Shown here in pieces: positions 1 through 7,497 of a stretch of 37,019 nt of DNA (its first letter is position 1; every line of letters starts with the position of its first letter). The DNA comes from an uncultured Clostridia bacterium (GTDB lineage: Bacteria; Bacillota; Clostridia; Christensenellales; Borkfalkiaceae). The notes under the pieces are model-generated. The model saw only the letters and a program-made list of their open reading frames with translations. It made no database searches and was not told the origin of the DNA. A program made the position numbers and the translations under genes. Location of the stretch: positions 1 through 37,019 of the forward strand of contig CAKQQY010000016.1 of NCBI GenBank assembly GCA_934271245.1, read 5' to 3'.

Positions 1-61
1 CGGTTATAGCCGTAACCGCCAGCATAACCGACAAAGCGATGAATTTTATTTTTTTAATCAT
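1..61 (-). CDS. N-terminus of a secreted protein (partial, runs off the window)
   Basis: A minus-strand ATG at 61-59 opens a reading frame that runs off the left edge after 20 codons. The visible residues start MIKKIKFIALSVMLAV, a typical signal peptide with a lysine-rich n-region and a hydrophobic core. The start overlaps the stop of the preceding gene (ATGATTAA), and a purine-rich AAAAGGGGA stretch lies 6-7 bases upstream, so translation is probably coupled to the 422-residue gene. It is therefore the fourth cistron of the operon that begins at 5302. The mature protein lies outside the window and its function cannot be inferred; an extracellular role fits the context. Confidence 0.7.
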   Translation of the reverse strand, partial: MIKKIKFIALSVMLAVTAIT

Positions 62-1322
62 TTTTTATCCCCTTTTTTTTTACGATAACTATCGCGGTGA
101 CTGCGACCGCCCCGACGACCAAAGCCGCGCCGACGACAATAATAACGAACAACGCCGTGTTATACGTTATAAAGTCGGTTAAAGAAGAGGTTTTCGTAAC
201 GTCCTGAAGTTCTCTTTTTGCGAGATTGTATTCGGCGGAAAGTTTATATTTATCCGTTGCGCCGTTTATCGTTTTTTCGTATTTATCGATTACGGCTTCT
301 ATCTTTTTAAGAGCGGTAGAGTCGTACCCTTCGGCTTTCTTTTCGATATAATAATCTTTCAGTTCTTTTATTTTTTCGGCTTTCGATTCGGCTAATTCTT
401 CCGCTTCCCGTTCTAACGTCGGCACGGCGTCGATTTTTTCTGTCGCAAGCCTTTTATATTCTTCGAGATCGTTGCCGAATTCGATAGTTCTAAGTTCTTC
501 CGTCGCTTTGGCGACTATATTTATCATTTCAAGGTCGTTCGCTTCGGAATACAGCGACGAATCTTTCGCGAGATAGTAGTTTAATAATTCGTCGGCGATT
601 TCCGTCGCTCTCGTTCTGAACTTTTTATACGCGGCAAAATCGAAACTCTGCGTTTCGTCGTATTCTTCGACGGAAAAAACGAAACTCGGCAAGGCGTTAG
701 AGTACGATATTCCCGTTTTATCCGTAGTTATCGCAAAAAAGTACGCGTTTCCCTTTTTAAGGTGCAGCGTGTGATTTAAATCGCCTTCGAAAACGAACGG
801 ATTGTTTAGGTTTTCGGGAAGAGTTACCGAATGCCTTTTAACGGTATACTCTCCGTCGGAAACGTAAGAAGTAAAGGTTATTTTCGCTTTCGGTCCGTCC
901 TTAGATTGCTTATCGTTTTTAATTTCAAGGCGCACGTTTTCGGTAAAAACGAGTTTATAAAATATCCCGTACCCTTTGGAAACCCTTATAAACGATTTGT
1001 TTAAGTGCGCGCTCGTGTAGTCCGCGCCCGAAGAAGTATGATACGTTTCGGTAGAACCCACGCCGTTTTCCGCTTTGAGTTCGGAAAAACTTTTCATCTC
1101 TTCTATTGTTCCGTAAAGCACGTCCGCAGTGTATTTTGCGGTGGAAAATTCCGTCGTGTCGCTTCCGCTTGCGATTTTACCCCTTACCCCCGTTACAATA
1201 TTGTCGGAAGTAATCGTTTCCGCCGTTCCGCCGTCGGCTTTAACGGTTTTTATTCCCGAAAAAGCCGTAAAGGATAATATAATCGCAAGTAAAAATATGG
1301 GTAATTTATTAAGTATTTTCAT
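54..1322 (-). CDS. Secreted membrane-anchored protein with one beta module and a helical stalk
   Basis: The 422-residue product has a signal peptide (cleavage probably near residue 29, after VKA). Residues about 36-222 form a module that resembles the three N-terminal modules of the neighbouring 1273-residue glycosidase: it opens ITSDNIVTGV, has a YGTIEEM-type turn and a YKLVFTENVRLEI strand. Residues about 230-378 are charged and Glu/Lys-rich, predicted helical or coiled coil. A transmembrane helix (about 390-414) and a KKKGIKND cytoplasmic tail end the protein; there is no LPXTG. The design suggests a surface stalk that presents a glycan-binding head near the membrane. It lies 22 bp downstream of the glycosidase gene, in the same operon. 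I recognise no named family, and the binding role is inference. Confidence 0.75.
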   Translation of the reverse strand: MKILNKLPIFLLAIILSFTAFSGIKTVKADGGTAETITSDNIVTGVRGKIASGSDTTEFSTAKYTADVLYGTIEEMKSFSELKAENGVGSTETYHTSSGADYTSAHLNKSFIRVSKGYGIFYKLVFTENVRLEIKNDKQSKDGPKAKITFTSYVSDGEYTVKRHSVTLPENLNNPFVFEGDLNHTLHLKKGNAYFFAITTDKTGISYSNALPSFVFSVEEYDETQSFDFAAYKKFRTRATEIADELLNYYLAKDSSLYSEANDLEMINIVAKATEELRTIEFGNDLEEYKRLATEKIDAVPTLEREAEELAESKAEKIKELKDYYIEKKAEGYDSTALKKIEAVIDKYEKTINGATDKYKLSAEYNLAKRELQDVTKTSSLTDFITYNTALFVIIVVGAALVVGAVAVTAIVIVKKKGIKND

Positions 1323-1344
1323 TATTTCCCCGTTTAATAAAAAA

Positions 1345-4300
1345 TTATTGTTCTTTGCCCGTTATTTTATAAAGTTTTTGCTTTAACTCTTCCGCCCGAT
1401 AATTACGCGGCGTTTCTGCGTTTTCTTCGCCGAAGTTTAATTCGTTTACCGAATTCATTGAAAGGCTTTTCGTTAAGAGAGTGAGTTCACCTTTTCCGCC
1501 CGCGACTTTCTGAAAGGCGTACGCCGCTTTTTTAGGCGCGCCGGGCGTGTTTACGGTGCCGTCGTCGTTATCGTCGCTCCTGTTCGAATCGGGGTCGTAA
1601 AAAAGTCCGTAACGGCTTTTCGCTCCCGTCCAGCCGACCACCGCGACGTTAAATATTTTATAATAGTTTACCGCTTCTACGTAAGGCATTTTCAGTTTTG
1701 CCGTTTCGTAAAGATTTTTAACGTTCTCGGCGATAAGCGTTTCTCTCGACGCGTCGCCCGAAAAACCTATTTCGGTAAAGAAAACTTTTTTGTGTTTTCC
1801 TTCGTTATTAAGCACTACCTGATATATTTCGTTATTCTTTTCAACGAAGTAATCGGCGTTGAAAGTCCCCGTGGAAATGTACGGGTGCCAGCCCACAGCG
1901 GTAAAATAATCGTCGGGGTTTACCGACGCCTTTTCTTTGGATTCGGTATCGTAAAAATATCCGAAGTTTCCGCTTTTTATATTATCGTACAGGTATTGTA
2001 AAAAGTCCACGTTGTTCGTCGTGGTTCCGAGCCCCGTGGGTTCGGTTATGCCGCCCATTAAAACGAGGGCGGCTTTATTGCTTTCTTTTATTCCCCTGCT
2101 CGCATAATAAAGCATATCGGCGGATATATCCGCCATCTGCTTTAAAGTATACACCGTTTCCGCGTCGGCGTAAATACTCTTCATAAAATCGGGGTTATTG
2201 ATTTCGTTGTCTACTTCCCACACGTCTACGTTTTTAAATTCCGCAGATAACGTCTTGAAAGACAAATAATAATCTTTGAGCCATTTAACGTAGTAAGCGC
2301 CCTCGGTAATATTTCTTTCGGGTTTTCCCGATTTTACCGTGCCTTCGTTAAAGTTCGTATGGCTCATCGCGATAACTTGTATACCGTTTTTTTTTAGAAG
2401 GTCTATAAGTTTATGCGATTCTTCGCATTTCGCTTTATTGACTGTAGCAGGGTTTACAAGGTAGGTCGTGGCGTGCAGCCAGACTCTTACGCTTTTTACG
2501 CCCAGATTACGTATAAGAGCAACTTCTTTTTCCAAATCGTAATAGTCGTTACCGGTATACAATCTTTCGTCAAGATTGTAGCACACGCCGTATAAGTTAG
2601 CCTGATTCCCTATGCCGTCCGCCGTCGTCAGAGTTTTCCCTGCGCTTAATACCTTTGCAAGAACCGCAATCTGCTCTTCGGTCAGCACGCTGTAAACTTC
2701 TTTACCGTTAATCGTGACCTTATTTACGTAATCGCCCGTCGCTTCTTCTTTATAGTCGTTATAAGCCGATTGCACTATTTCGTAAGCAGACCTTTCTATT
2801 TCGTTTCCGTAACAGATAATTTCTTTACCGTCTGCGGTTATCTTTAAGTACGCCCTTGCGGATATGCTTCTTTCCAGTCTGTTTTTAACGATTTCCGTTA
2901 TTTCGCCAGAAACGTCGAATCCGCCGAGTAAAACGTTAAACCGTTTCGCATCGTCCGTTTCGCCGTTCCATACCAGCCTTTCGTTGTCGGAAACGTAATT
3001 CGTATCGATCGTCAACGCGCCATCTTTCATGTCGGACGGAAGTAAAAGAGTGCCGAGAACGTATTCAATGTTCAGTCCGTCGAGCATACCGAGAGTTTCA
3101 GCAGATATTTCCGAAACGAAACGCATTTTCAAGTCGTTGGGTTTCAGTTTAAGGCTTCCCCCTACCGTGATAAGGTTATAATAAAGAGCGTTAAACGTTA
3201 AATCTTCGGTTACCGCTACTCTTTCGTTTGAAGAATAGATTTTTCCGCCACGTAACCAGCCGATAAAATCGTAACCCGTTTTCGCCGCGGGATAAAGGGT
3301 TATTTCGCTTTCTCCTTTATACAAAACGCCCGCGTTCTTTTCGGAATTTTCTCCGCCGTTTAACACGTAATCGACTATCTTCGGTGCGGTTACGCTTTCC
3401 GCTTCTTCTAAAACGAAGTAGGGCAGTTGATTTATTTTCGTACCTTCGTTTATTCCGTATACTCCGAGAACATAACTGCTGCCTGCGGGTAAAGATATGG
3501 TATCTTTAAGCGCGTCTTCTTCTAAAATTTTAGCGACTTCCGTTTTGCCGAAAGATGCGGTATTTACTCCGTCCGAATAATAGTTTTCATAAGTGGCTTT
3601 ATAACTGCTTGCGGTTTCCGTCGCCGCATTGCGAATAGTAAGATTAAGATTCGTTTTTGCAGTGATTTTTACGAAAAATTTAAGACTTTCGCCGAGCGTT
3701 CTTACAAACGTTCCGTCGGAATACACCGCCGTCCAGTTACTCGAATTGAGTTCGGTACTTTTTATCGTACTGCCGGATATTACGGGCGTTTTAAGGTCGT
3801 CGATTTCGCCGTAAGCCAACCCGAAGGAATACGCTGCCTTTTCAACGGTACAGTTTCCGCCCGAGATTACCTGCGCGAACATATCGGCATACGTTAAAGT
3901 GATTTCTTTTTCTTCGTAACTTTCGGTATCGAAAGTAAACGTCGGCGACACGTATATATTCGTGCCGTAAGCCGAACCGTTTATGACGTAGTAAAATTCG
4001 TTTCCGCCCTTTATCATAAATTCGTTTGCGAGAAGGTCGCCCGTCGCGTCTTTCGCTACCGCTATTTCGTCCGCAACCGAACGATACGCTTTTCCGCTTT
4101 TTACGAAAGCGTTATAGTAAGCCGTTCCGTTGTTCGTTTTCGCGGAATCGGTGCTTACGGTAACTTTAACGTTTTCGGTCGGTACGAATTTATATATAAG
4201 TTTTTGGTTGCTTCCGTCAGTTCTCAACAATCCGTCGGAATATCTCGCGAAAACAGCCGCGTACTGATTTCCGCCGTTTTTCGCTTCCGTCTGCAACGTT

Positions 4301-5166
4301 CCGCCGCTTATCTTATCGAACTCTTTTTGGTCGTCGAGATTTCCCCAGTAAAGACCATACGTTACGCCGGTATCGGTAACTTCTTTTCCGGTATTGTCGT
4401 AAACGCCTTTTACTATATCTTTCGTGGTAAGCGTTTTTACTTCGGGAACGACCGGCGTATCGGGAGTCGATTCGTCTTTAATCGCGGTAAAGGTCGGCAA
4501 AAAGCATTTCGCGCCCGTTACGCTCTTCTCGTAAGTTCCCGTACAACCGTATTCGAAGTAGAAAGTTTCGCCCGCGGCAAGATTGTATTCGCCGCCGAAA
4601 AAGTTTGCGTTTTTACTCGTGTTCGTTCCGTCGTACAACGGGGTTTCGGTTAAACGGCTTCCCCCTTTATACGTTCTGATTTTAATTACGTTGTCGCTCT
4701 TGGCGATTCCCGAAATTGCGGGGTGCGTAACGGTAAGTTTTATATTGCTTTTCGCAACGATTTTAAACGCTACGCCTTCAACGTAGTTAAACCTTATCTG
4801 GTCGGCTTTAACGTACGGGCCGTAAGTCGTTCCGTCTAACGCTTTCGGCGATTCGGGTTTAGTCCAACCGCTTATTTTGAGCGCGCTGCCGCTTGTTAAA
4901 TCGAACGGTTTTTCCGTAAACGTTTCGCTTATCTGCCACGTATTTGCGTTGGTGTGCGTGGCTAAAACAAGCGAATAATCGAACAGTCCGTTAGACATCG
5001 CCGTACTTTCGCCGTTGTTTATTTTCGCTACCGTTTCCGAAATTACGGAACTGCCCGTTACTTCCGCGCTTTCCGCTACTACGCCGAACGGCGTCTGCAT
5101 ACAAACGAACGCCGTCAGCGACGCTATCATTGTGAGAGTTAACGCCAATAAACTTTTCTTTTTCAT
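1345..5166 (-). CDS. Secreted multimodular clan GH-A glycoside hydrolase
   Basis: A signal peptide precedes three related modules at about residues 40-230, 246-418 and 422-588. A listeria-type repeat follows at 598-664 (GYDFIGWLRGGKIY), then an uncharacterised domain at about 668-857. The (beta/alpha)8 catalytic domain occupies about 858-1230. It has the clan GH-A signature VWEVDNE, with predicted acid/base Glu988, and VFFTEIGFSG, with predicted nucleophile Glu1132. The arrangement resembles GH39/GH5-type enzymes, but I cannot name the family. There is no C-terminal anchor, so the protein is probably released or held non-covalently. The ATG lies two bases after the stop of a 44-codon ORF, suggesting coupling. 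It is probably controlled by the divergent PocR/AraC regulator. It likely cleaves an extracellular polysaccharide; the substrate is unknown. Confidence 0.8.
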   Translation of the reverse strand: MKKKSLLALTLTMIASLTAFVCMQTPFGVVAESAEVTGSSVISETVAKINNGESTAMSNGLFDYSLVLATHTNANTWQISETFTEKPFDLTSGSALKISGWTKPESPKALDGTTYGPYVKADQIRFNYVEGVAFKIVAKSNIKLTVTHPAISGIAKSDNVIKIRTYKGGSRLTETPLYDGTNTSKNANFFGGEYNLAAGETFYFEYGCTGTYEKSVTGAKCFLPTFTAIKDESTPDTPVVPEVKTLTTKDIVKGVYDNTGKEVTDTGVTYGLYWGNLDDQKEFDKISGGTLQTEAKNGGNQYAAVFARYSDGLLRTDGSNQKLIYKFVPTENVKVTVSTDSAKTNNGTAYYNAFVKSGKAYRSVADEIAVAKDATGDLLANEFMIKGGNEFYYVINGSAYGTNIYVSPTFTFDTESYEEKEITLTYADMFAQVISGGNCTVEKAAYSFGLAYGEIDDLKTPVISGSTIKSTELNSSNWTAVYSDGTFVRTLGESLKFFVKITAKTNLNLTIRNAATETASSYKATYENYYSDGVNTASFGKTEVAKILEEDALKDTISLPAGSSYVLGVYGINEGTKINQLPYFVLEEAESVTAPKIVDYVLNGGENSEKNAGVLYKGESEITLYPAAKTGYDFIGWLRGGKIYSSNERVAVTEDLTFNALYYNLITVGGSLKLKPNDLKMRFVSEISAETLGMLDGLNIEYVLGTLLLPSDMKDGALTIDTNYVSDNERLVWNGETDDAKRFNVLLGGFDVSGEITEIVKNRLERSISARAYLKITADGKEIICYGNEIERSAYEIVQSAYNDYKEEATGDYVNKVTINGKEVYSVLTEEQIAVLAKVLSAGKTLTTADGIGNQANLYGVCYNLDERLYTGNDYYDLEKEVALIRNLGVKSVRVWLHATTYLVNPATVNKAKCEESHKLIDLLKKNGIQVIAMSHTNFNEGTVKSGKPERNITEGAYYVKWLKDYYLSFKTLSAEFKNVDVWEVDNEINNPDFMKSIYADAETVYTLKQMADISADMLYYASRGIKESNKAALVLMGGITEPTGLGTTTNNVDFLQYLYDNIKSGNFGYFYDTESKEKASVNPDDYFTAVGWHPYISTGTFNADYFVEKNNEIYQVVLNNEGKHKKVFFTEIGFSGDASRETLIAENVKNLYETAKLKMPYVEAVNYYKIFNVAVVGWTGAKSRYGLFYDPDSNRSDDNDDGTVNTPGAPKKAAYAFQKVAGGKGELTLLTKSLSMNSVNELNFGEENAETPRNYRAEELKQKLYKITGKEQ

Positions 5167-5167
5167 A

Positions 5168-5302
5168 TCAGTTTCCCCCCTTGTCCCATTCGCTCTTCCA
5201 GTCTGCTAAGACTTCGCCGTCTTCCATTTTACCGGAAGCGGCAATCACTTCTTCGGAAAAGGCTATAACCGTCACGAGCGCCTTTTCGTATTTCTTTACC
5301 AT
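5168..5302 (-). CDS. 44-residue small protein at the head of the glycosidase operon
   Basis: A short frame (MVKKYEKALV ... WDKGGN) starts with ATG at 5302-5300. It has an excellent ribosome binding site (GGAGGG, about 6 bases upstream) and ends in TGA one base before the glycosidase start codon. The peptide is acidic toward the C-terminus, has no signal peptide and no cysteine, and contains a VIAFSEEVIAASG segment. The spacing implies translational coupling to the glycosidase. The opening resembles short MKKYEKP...-type peptides that I recall from clostridial genomes, whose function I do not know. It could be a small regulatory or accessory protein, a RiPP-like precursor, or merely a translated leader. 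No maturation enzyme is visible nearby. Confidence 0.65.
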   Translation of the reverse strand: MVKKYEKALVTVIAFSEEVIAASGKMEDGEVLADWKSEWDKGGN

Positions 5303-5348
5303 AATTTTCCCTCCGACAATATTATTTTTTTTATTAAAGCCCCACGTG

Positions 5349-5377
5349 TTGACATTATGGTTTTTCTATATTATAAT
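5349..5377 (+). promoter_or_regulatory. Consensus sigma-A promoter for the PocR/AraC regulator
   Basis: TTGACA (5349-5354) and TATAAT (5372-5377) are separated by exactly 17 bases, a perfect housekeeping consensus. Transcription would begin near 5384, giving a leader of about 60 bases before the ATG at 5447. The minus-strand operon starting at 5302 shares this 144-bp divergent region. A TATAAT also reads on the minus strand over the same palindromic ATTATAAT, but without a good -35 box, which fits activator-dependent transcription of the glycosidase operon. Confidence 0.75.
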
Positions 5378-5446
5378 GCTGTTTATAACAAATAAATAGA
5401 GTTTTTTTGCTATAAAACATTAAATTTGTGCTATTCGGGGTAAGTT

Positions 5447-6313
5447 ATGGACGAATTGCTTAATCAGATTAAAGAGTATATAAATTTTTTGGAAAAAACT
5501 TTCGGGTTAGACGTTTCCGTTTGCGATACCAACGAAAGGCTCTTTTGCCCGTTGATGAAAATCGCCCCTCTTAACTCGCACAAAAACTTTTACTGCACCT
5601 TTTTAAAGAAAAATCCACACATACAAAAAGAGTGTATCGCCAAGCAATACACTATCCGTTCCAAATTAAACGTTACCGACTGTTTCGAAGGTATGTGCTA
5701 CGCCGGTATGTACGAATACGTTTACAAAATAAGCCACGACAACGAATATCTCGGATTTATAAGCATAAGTTCGCTTGAAAACAACAGGCAAAAATCGTTG
5801 AAACGTATGCGGGCGATATGTGAAAAGTACGGGTTTAAATATGGCGAATTATTGAAAATTTATGACAACACCGTTAAAAAAACGGATAAGTCTATCGATT
5901 ACTATAAACCCGTTATCAAGCCCTTATGTTCGCTTATAGAATTACTGTATATTAAAATAAACAACCCCGTAGAAAACGAAAAGTCGGACGATTATATTTT
6001 CAACAGAATTTTATCTTATATCATCGAAAACTACAACACAGACATTAAAATAGAAGATATCGCTTCCGCCCTTCATTACAGCAAGTATTACATAAGCCAT
6101 ATTTTTACGCAAAAACGCAATATGCCGATAGTCTTTCACATTAACGATTTAAGGGTGCAAAAGGCCAAGGAATTACTCGTAAAAACCAACTTTTCCATTA
6201 CGGAAATCGCCTATCAGGTGGGATTTAACGATTCTAATTACTTTACTTCCATATTTAAAAAATACGCCAAAATCACCCCTATGAAATACAGAAAAGCGCA
6301 TAAAACCAAATAA
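5447..6313 (+). CDS. AraC-family regulator with N-terminal PocR-like sensor domain
   Basis: The 288-residue protein has a PocR-type ligand-binding domain over about residues 1-160, recognisable from a conserved cysteine set (Cys50, Cys63, Cys79, Cys84 in FYC, KEC, TDC and GMC) and a YAGMYEYVYKI strand. A double helix-turn-helix AraC domain follows at about 183-288 (IEDIASALHYSKYYISHIF, then FSITEIAYQVGFND and the YFTSIFKKYAKITPMKYR signature). PocR domains are thought to bind small hydrocarbon or sugar-derived ligands. GGGG lies about 8 bases before the ATG and a perfect promoter lies further upstream. The divergent position points to control of the small ORF/glycosidase operon, and perhaps of the wider locus. 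The ligand is unknown. Confidence 0.88.
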   Translation: MDELLNQIKEYINFLEKTFGLDVSVCDTNERLFCPLMKIAPLNSHKNFYCTFLKKNPHIQKECIAKQYTIRSKLNVTDCFEGMCYAGMYEYVYKISHDNEYLGFISISSLENNRQKSLKRMRAICEKYGFKYGELLKIYDNTVKKTDKSIDYYKPVIKPLCSLIELLYIKINNPVENEKSDDYIFNRILSYIIENYNTDIKIEDIASALHYSKYYISHIFTQKRNMPIVFHINDLRVQKAKELLVKTNFSITEIAYQVGFNDSNYFTSIFKKYAKITPMKYRKAHKTK

Positions 6314-6352
6314 GTTATTATCCCCTTATGTTTGACTTTTCTACTCCCGGAT

Positions 6353-6385
6353 AAAATTCGCCCGCTCGTAATACGAGCGGGCGAA
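6353..6385 (-). terminator. Rho-independent terminator of the nucleoside hydrolase gene
   Basis: A perfect 12-bp GC-rich stem (6357-6368 with 6374-6385, TTCGCCCGCTCG and its complement, five-base loop) lies just downstream of the minus-strand gene ending at 6392. It is followed on the minus strand by TTTTATCC. The plus-strand side has no T-run, so it mainly serves the minus strand, although it also separates the convergent AraC gene. Confidence 0.7.
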
Positions 6386-6391
6386 AACATA

Positions 6392-7300
6392 TTAAACCTT
6401 GAAAACCCTTTTCATAAAGTCCGCCATAGTCTCTTCGGCGGAAACGTAATCGGCAACGAAAATTTCGCTTCCGTAAGAGGAATTTTTATAATAACCGTTA
6501 AGACTTAAATCGAGCGTGTAACCGTAAAGCGGTTTCTTTTCGGTGACGACGCACACCCTGTGTTTTACGAAATGCAAAAGTTCCGGCTTAAAAGCGGCGT
6601 AAACGGCAAGGGGGTCGTGCAAAGTTAAGTCCGCGCCGCGTTTTTCTATCCACTGTTTCGCGCAATCGGACAAAAATCCCGTAACGCCTTCGGTTCTTCT
6701 TAATATTTCGAACTGCCTTTTATTGTTGAGTTTGAGTTTTTCGGTAACGTCGGTACCGACGGCGTAGACGGGTATTCCGCTTTCGAACACGATTTTTGCA
6801 GCCAGAGCGTCGCTCATGATATTCCACTCTAATTTACCGTTAAAAAAAGCGCCGCCCATAACGATTATTTTTTTCACTTTTTTCATCGTTTCAGGCGATT
6901 TTTCTATCGCCGCCGCAACGTTCGTGAGCGGTCCTATTCCGACGATCGTAAGTTCTTCGCCGAATTTCTCCGCGTTATATATTATAAAATCCACGGCGGA
7001 TTCGCCGTCGTTAAAAAATTCTTCGTTATCGACGGTATATTTTTCCGCGTCGCTTTCGATAAGCACCGTTTCGCTTTTTTCAGACCCGTCGAGCGGTCTT
7101 TTTTTCCCTGCGTATACGGGAACGTTTTTGCCGTAAAATTCCGCAAGTTTTTTTACCGTTTTGCCCCGTTTTACAGTATCGCGCATAACGGTGGTTATCC
7201 CTACGACTTCGACTTCTTCCGACGAAAAAGCGAGAGATAACGCCAGCGCGTCGTCGATATCGTCGCCGACGTCGGTATCTATAAATATCTTTTCTTTCAT
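6392..7300 (-). CDS. Inosine-uridine-preferring nucleoside hydrolase family protein
   Basis: The 302-residue protein has the N-terminal calcium-binding aspartate cluster DTDVGDDIDDA (Asp8, Asp10, Asp16, Asp17), GIGPLTNVA and VMGGAFF core strands, EWNIMSDALAAKI (substrate-binding Asn160) and the active-site HDPLAV (His228, Asp229). Family members split N-ribosides into base and ribose in the cytoplasm, and no signal peptide is present. The ATG is preceded by AAAGGTG. It has its own promoter (7332-7361) and terminator (6357-6385), so it is a single gene between two glycan operons. The location suggests either salvage or a related glycosidic bond from the imported glycan. All key residues appear intact; substrate choice is open. 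Confidence 0.88.
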   Translation of the reverse strand: MKEKIFIDTDVGDDIDDALALSLAFSSEEVEVVGITTVMRDTVKRGKTVKKLAEFYGKNVPVYAGKKRPLDGSEKSETVLIESDAEKYTVDNEEFFNDGESAVDFIIYNAEKFGEELTIVGIGPLTNVAAAIEKSPETMKKVKKIIVMGGAFFNGKLEWNIMSDALAAKIVFESGIPVYAVGTDVTEKLKLNNKRQFEILRRTEGVTGFLSDCAKQWIEKRGADLTLHDPLAVYAAFKPELLHFVKHRVCVVTEKKPLYGYTLDLSLNGYYKNSSYGSEIFVADYVSAEETMADFMKRVFKV

Positions 7301-7331
7301 TATTCACCTTTATTTACTGCTGTTTTTGCTC

Positions 7332-7361
7332 ATTGTAACCGAGAAGTATCGTCTTTGTCAA
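7332..7361 (-). promoter_or_regulatory. Promoter of the nucleoside hydrolase gene
   Basis: On the minus strand TTGACA (7361-7356) is followed after 18 bases by TACAAT (7337-7332). Transcription would start about 30 bases before the ATG at 7300. It lies downstream of the hairpin that closes the GH2 operon, so the nucleoside hydrolase is probably transcribed independently. Confidence 0.6.
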
Positions 7362-7448
7362 CGGAGAATAAACCGAAAGGCATTTTTTTTATGAATCGTA
7401 GCAATATCGCAATGTTTTTGCGTTTCCCGTTTACTTTTCTATATAGCA

Positions 7449-7480
7449 AACCCCGACGGAAGTTTGCTTTCGTCGGGGTT
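7449..7480 (-). terminator. Hairpin at the end of the GH43/GH2 operon (copy 1 of a repeated element)
   Basis: A 14-bp stem with one G-T wobble (AACCCCGACGGAAG, loop TTTG, then its complement) begins 18 bases past the GH2 stop codon. A T-rich tract follows it on the plus side and a weaker TTTGCTATAT on the minus side, so it may work in both directions. The same 32 bases recur at 22878-22909. Confidence 0.6.
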
Positions 7481-7497
7481 AATTTTTATTTGTATTA

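Noticed and set aside
4204..4653. Plus-strand frames of 60-265 residues opposite the large minus-strand genes (for example here and 10874-11671)
   Set aside because: They mirror long, well-supported minus-strand genes, have arginine/phenylalanine-rich low-quality sequences and lack consistent ribosome binding sites.
5181..5399. Plus-strand 72-codon frame in the divergent region
   Set aside because: It lies opposite the 44-codon minus-strand ORF and runs through the AraC promoter; no ribosome binding site or recognisable product.
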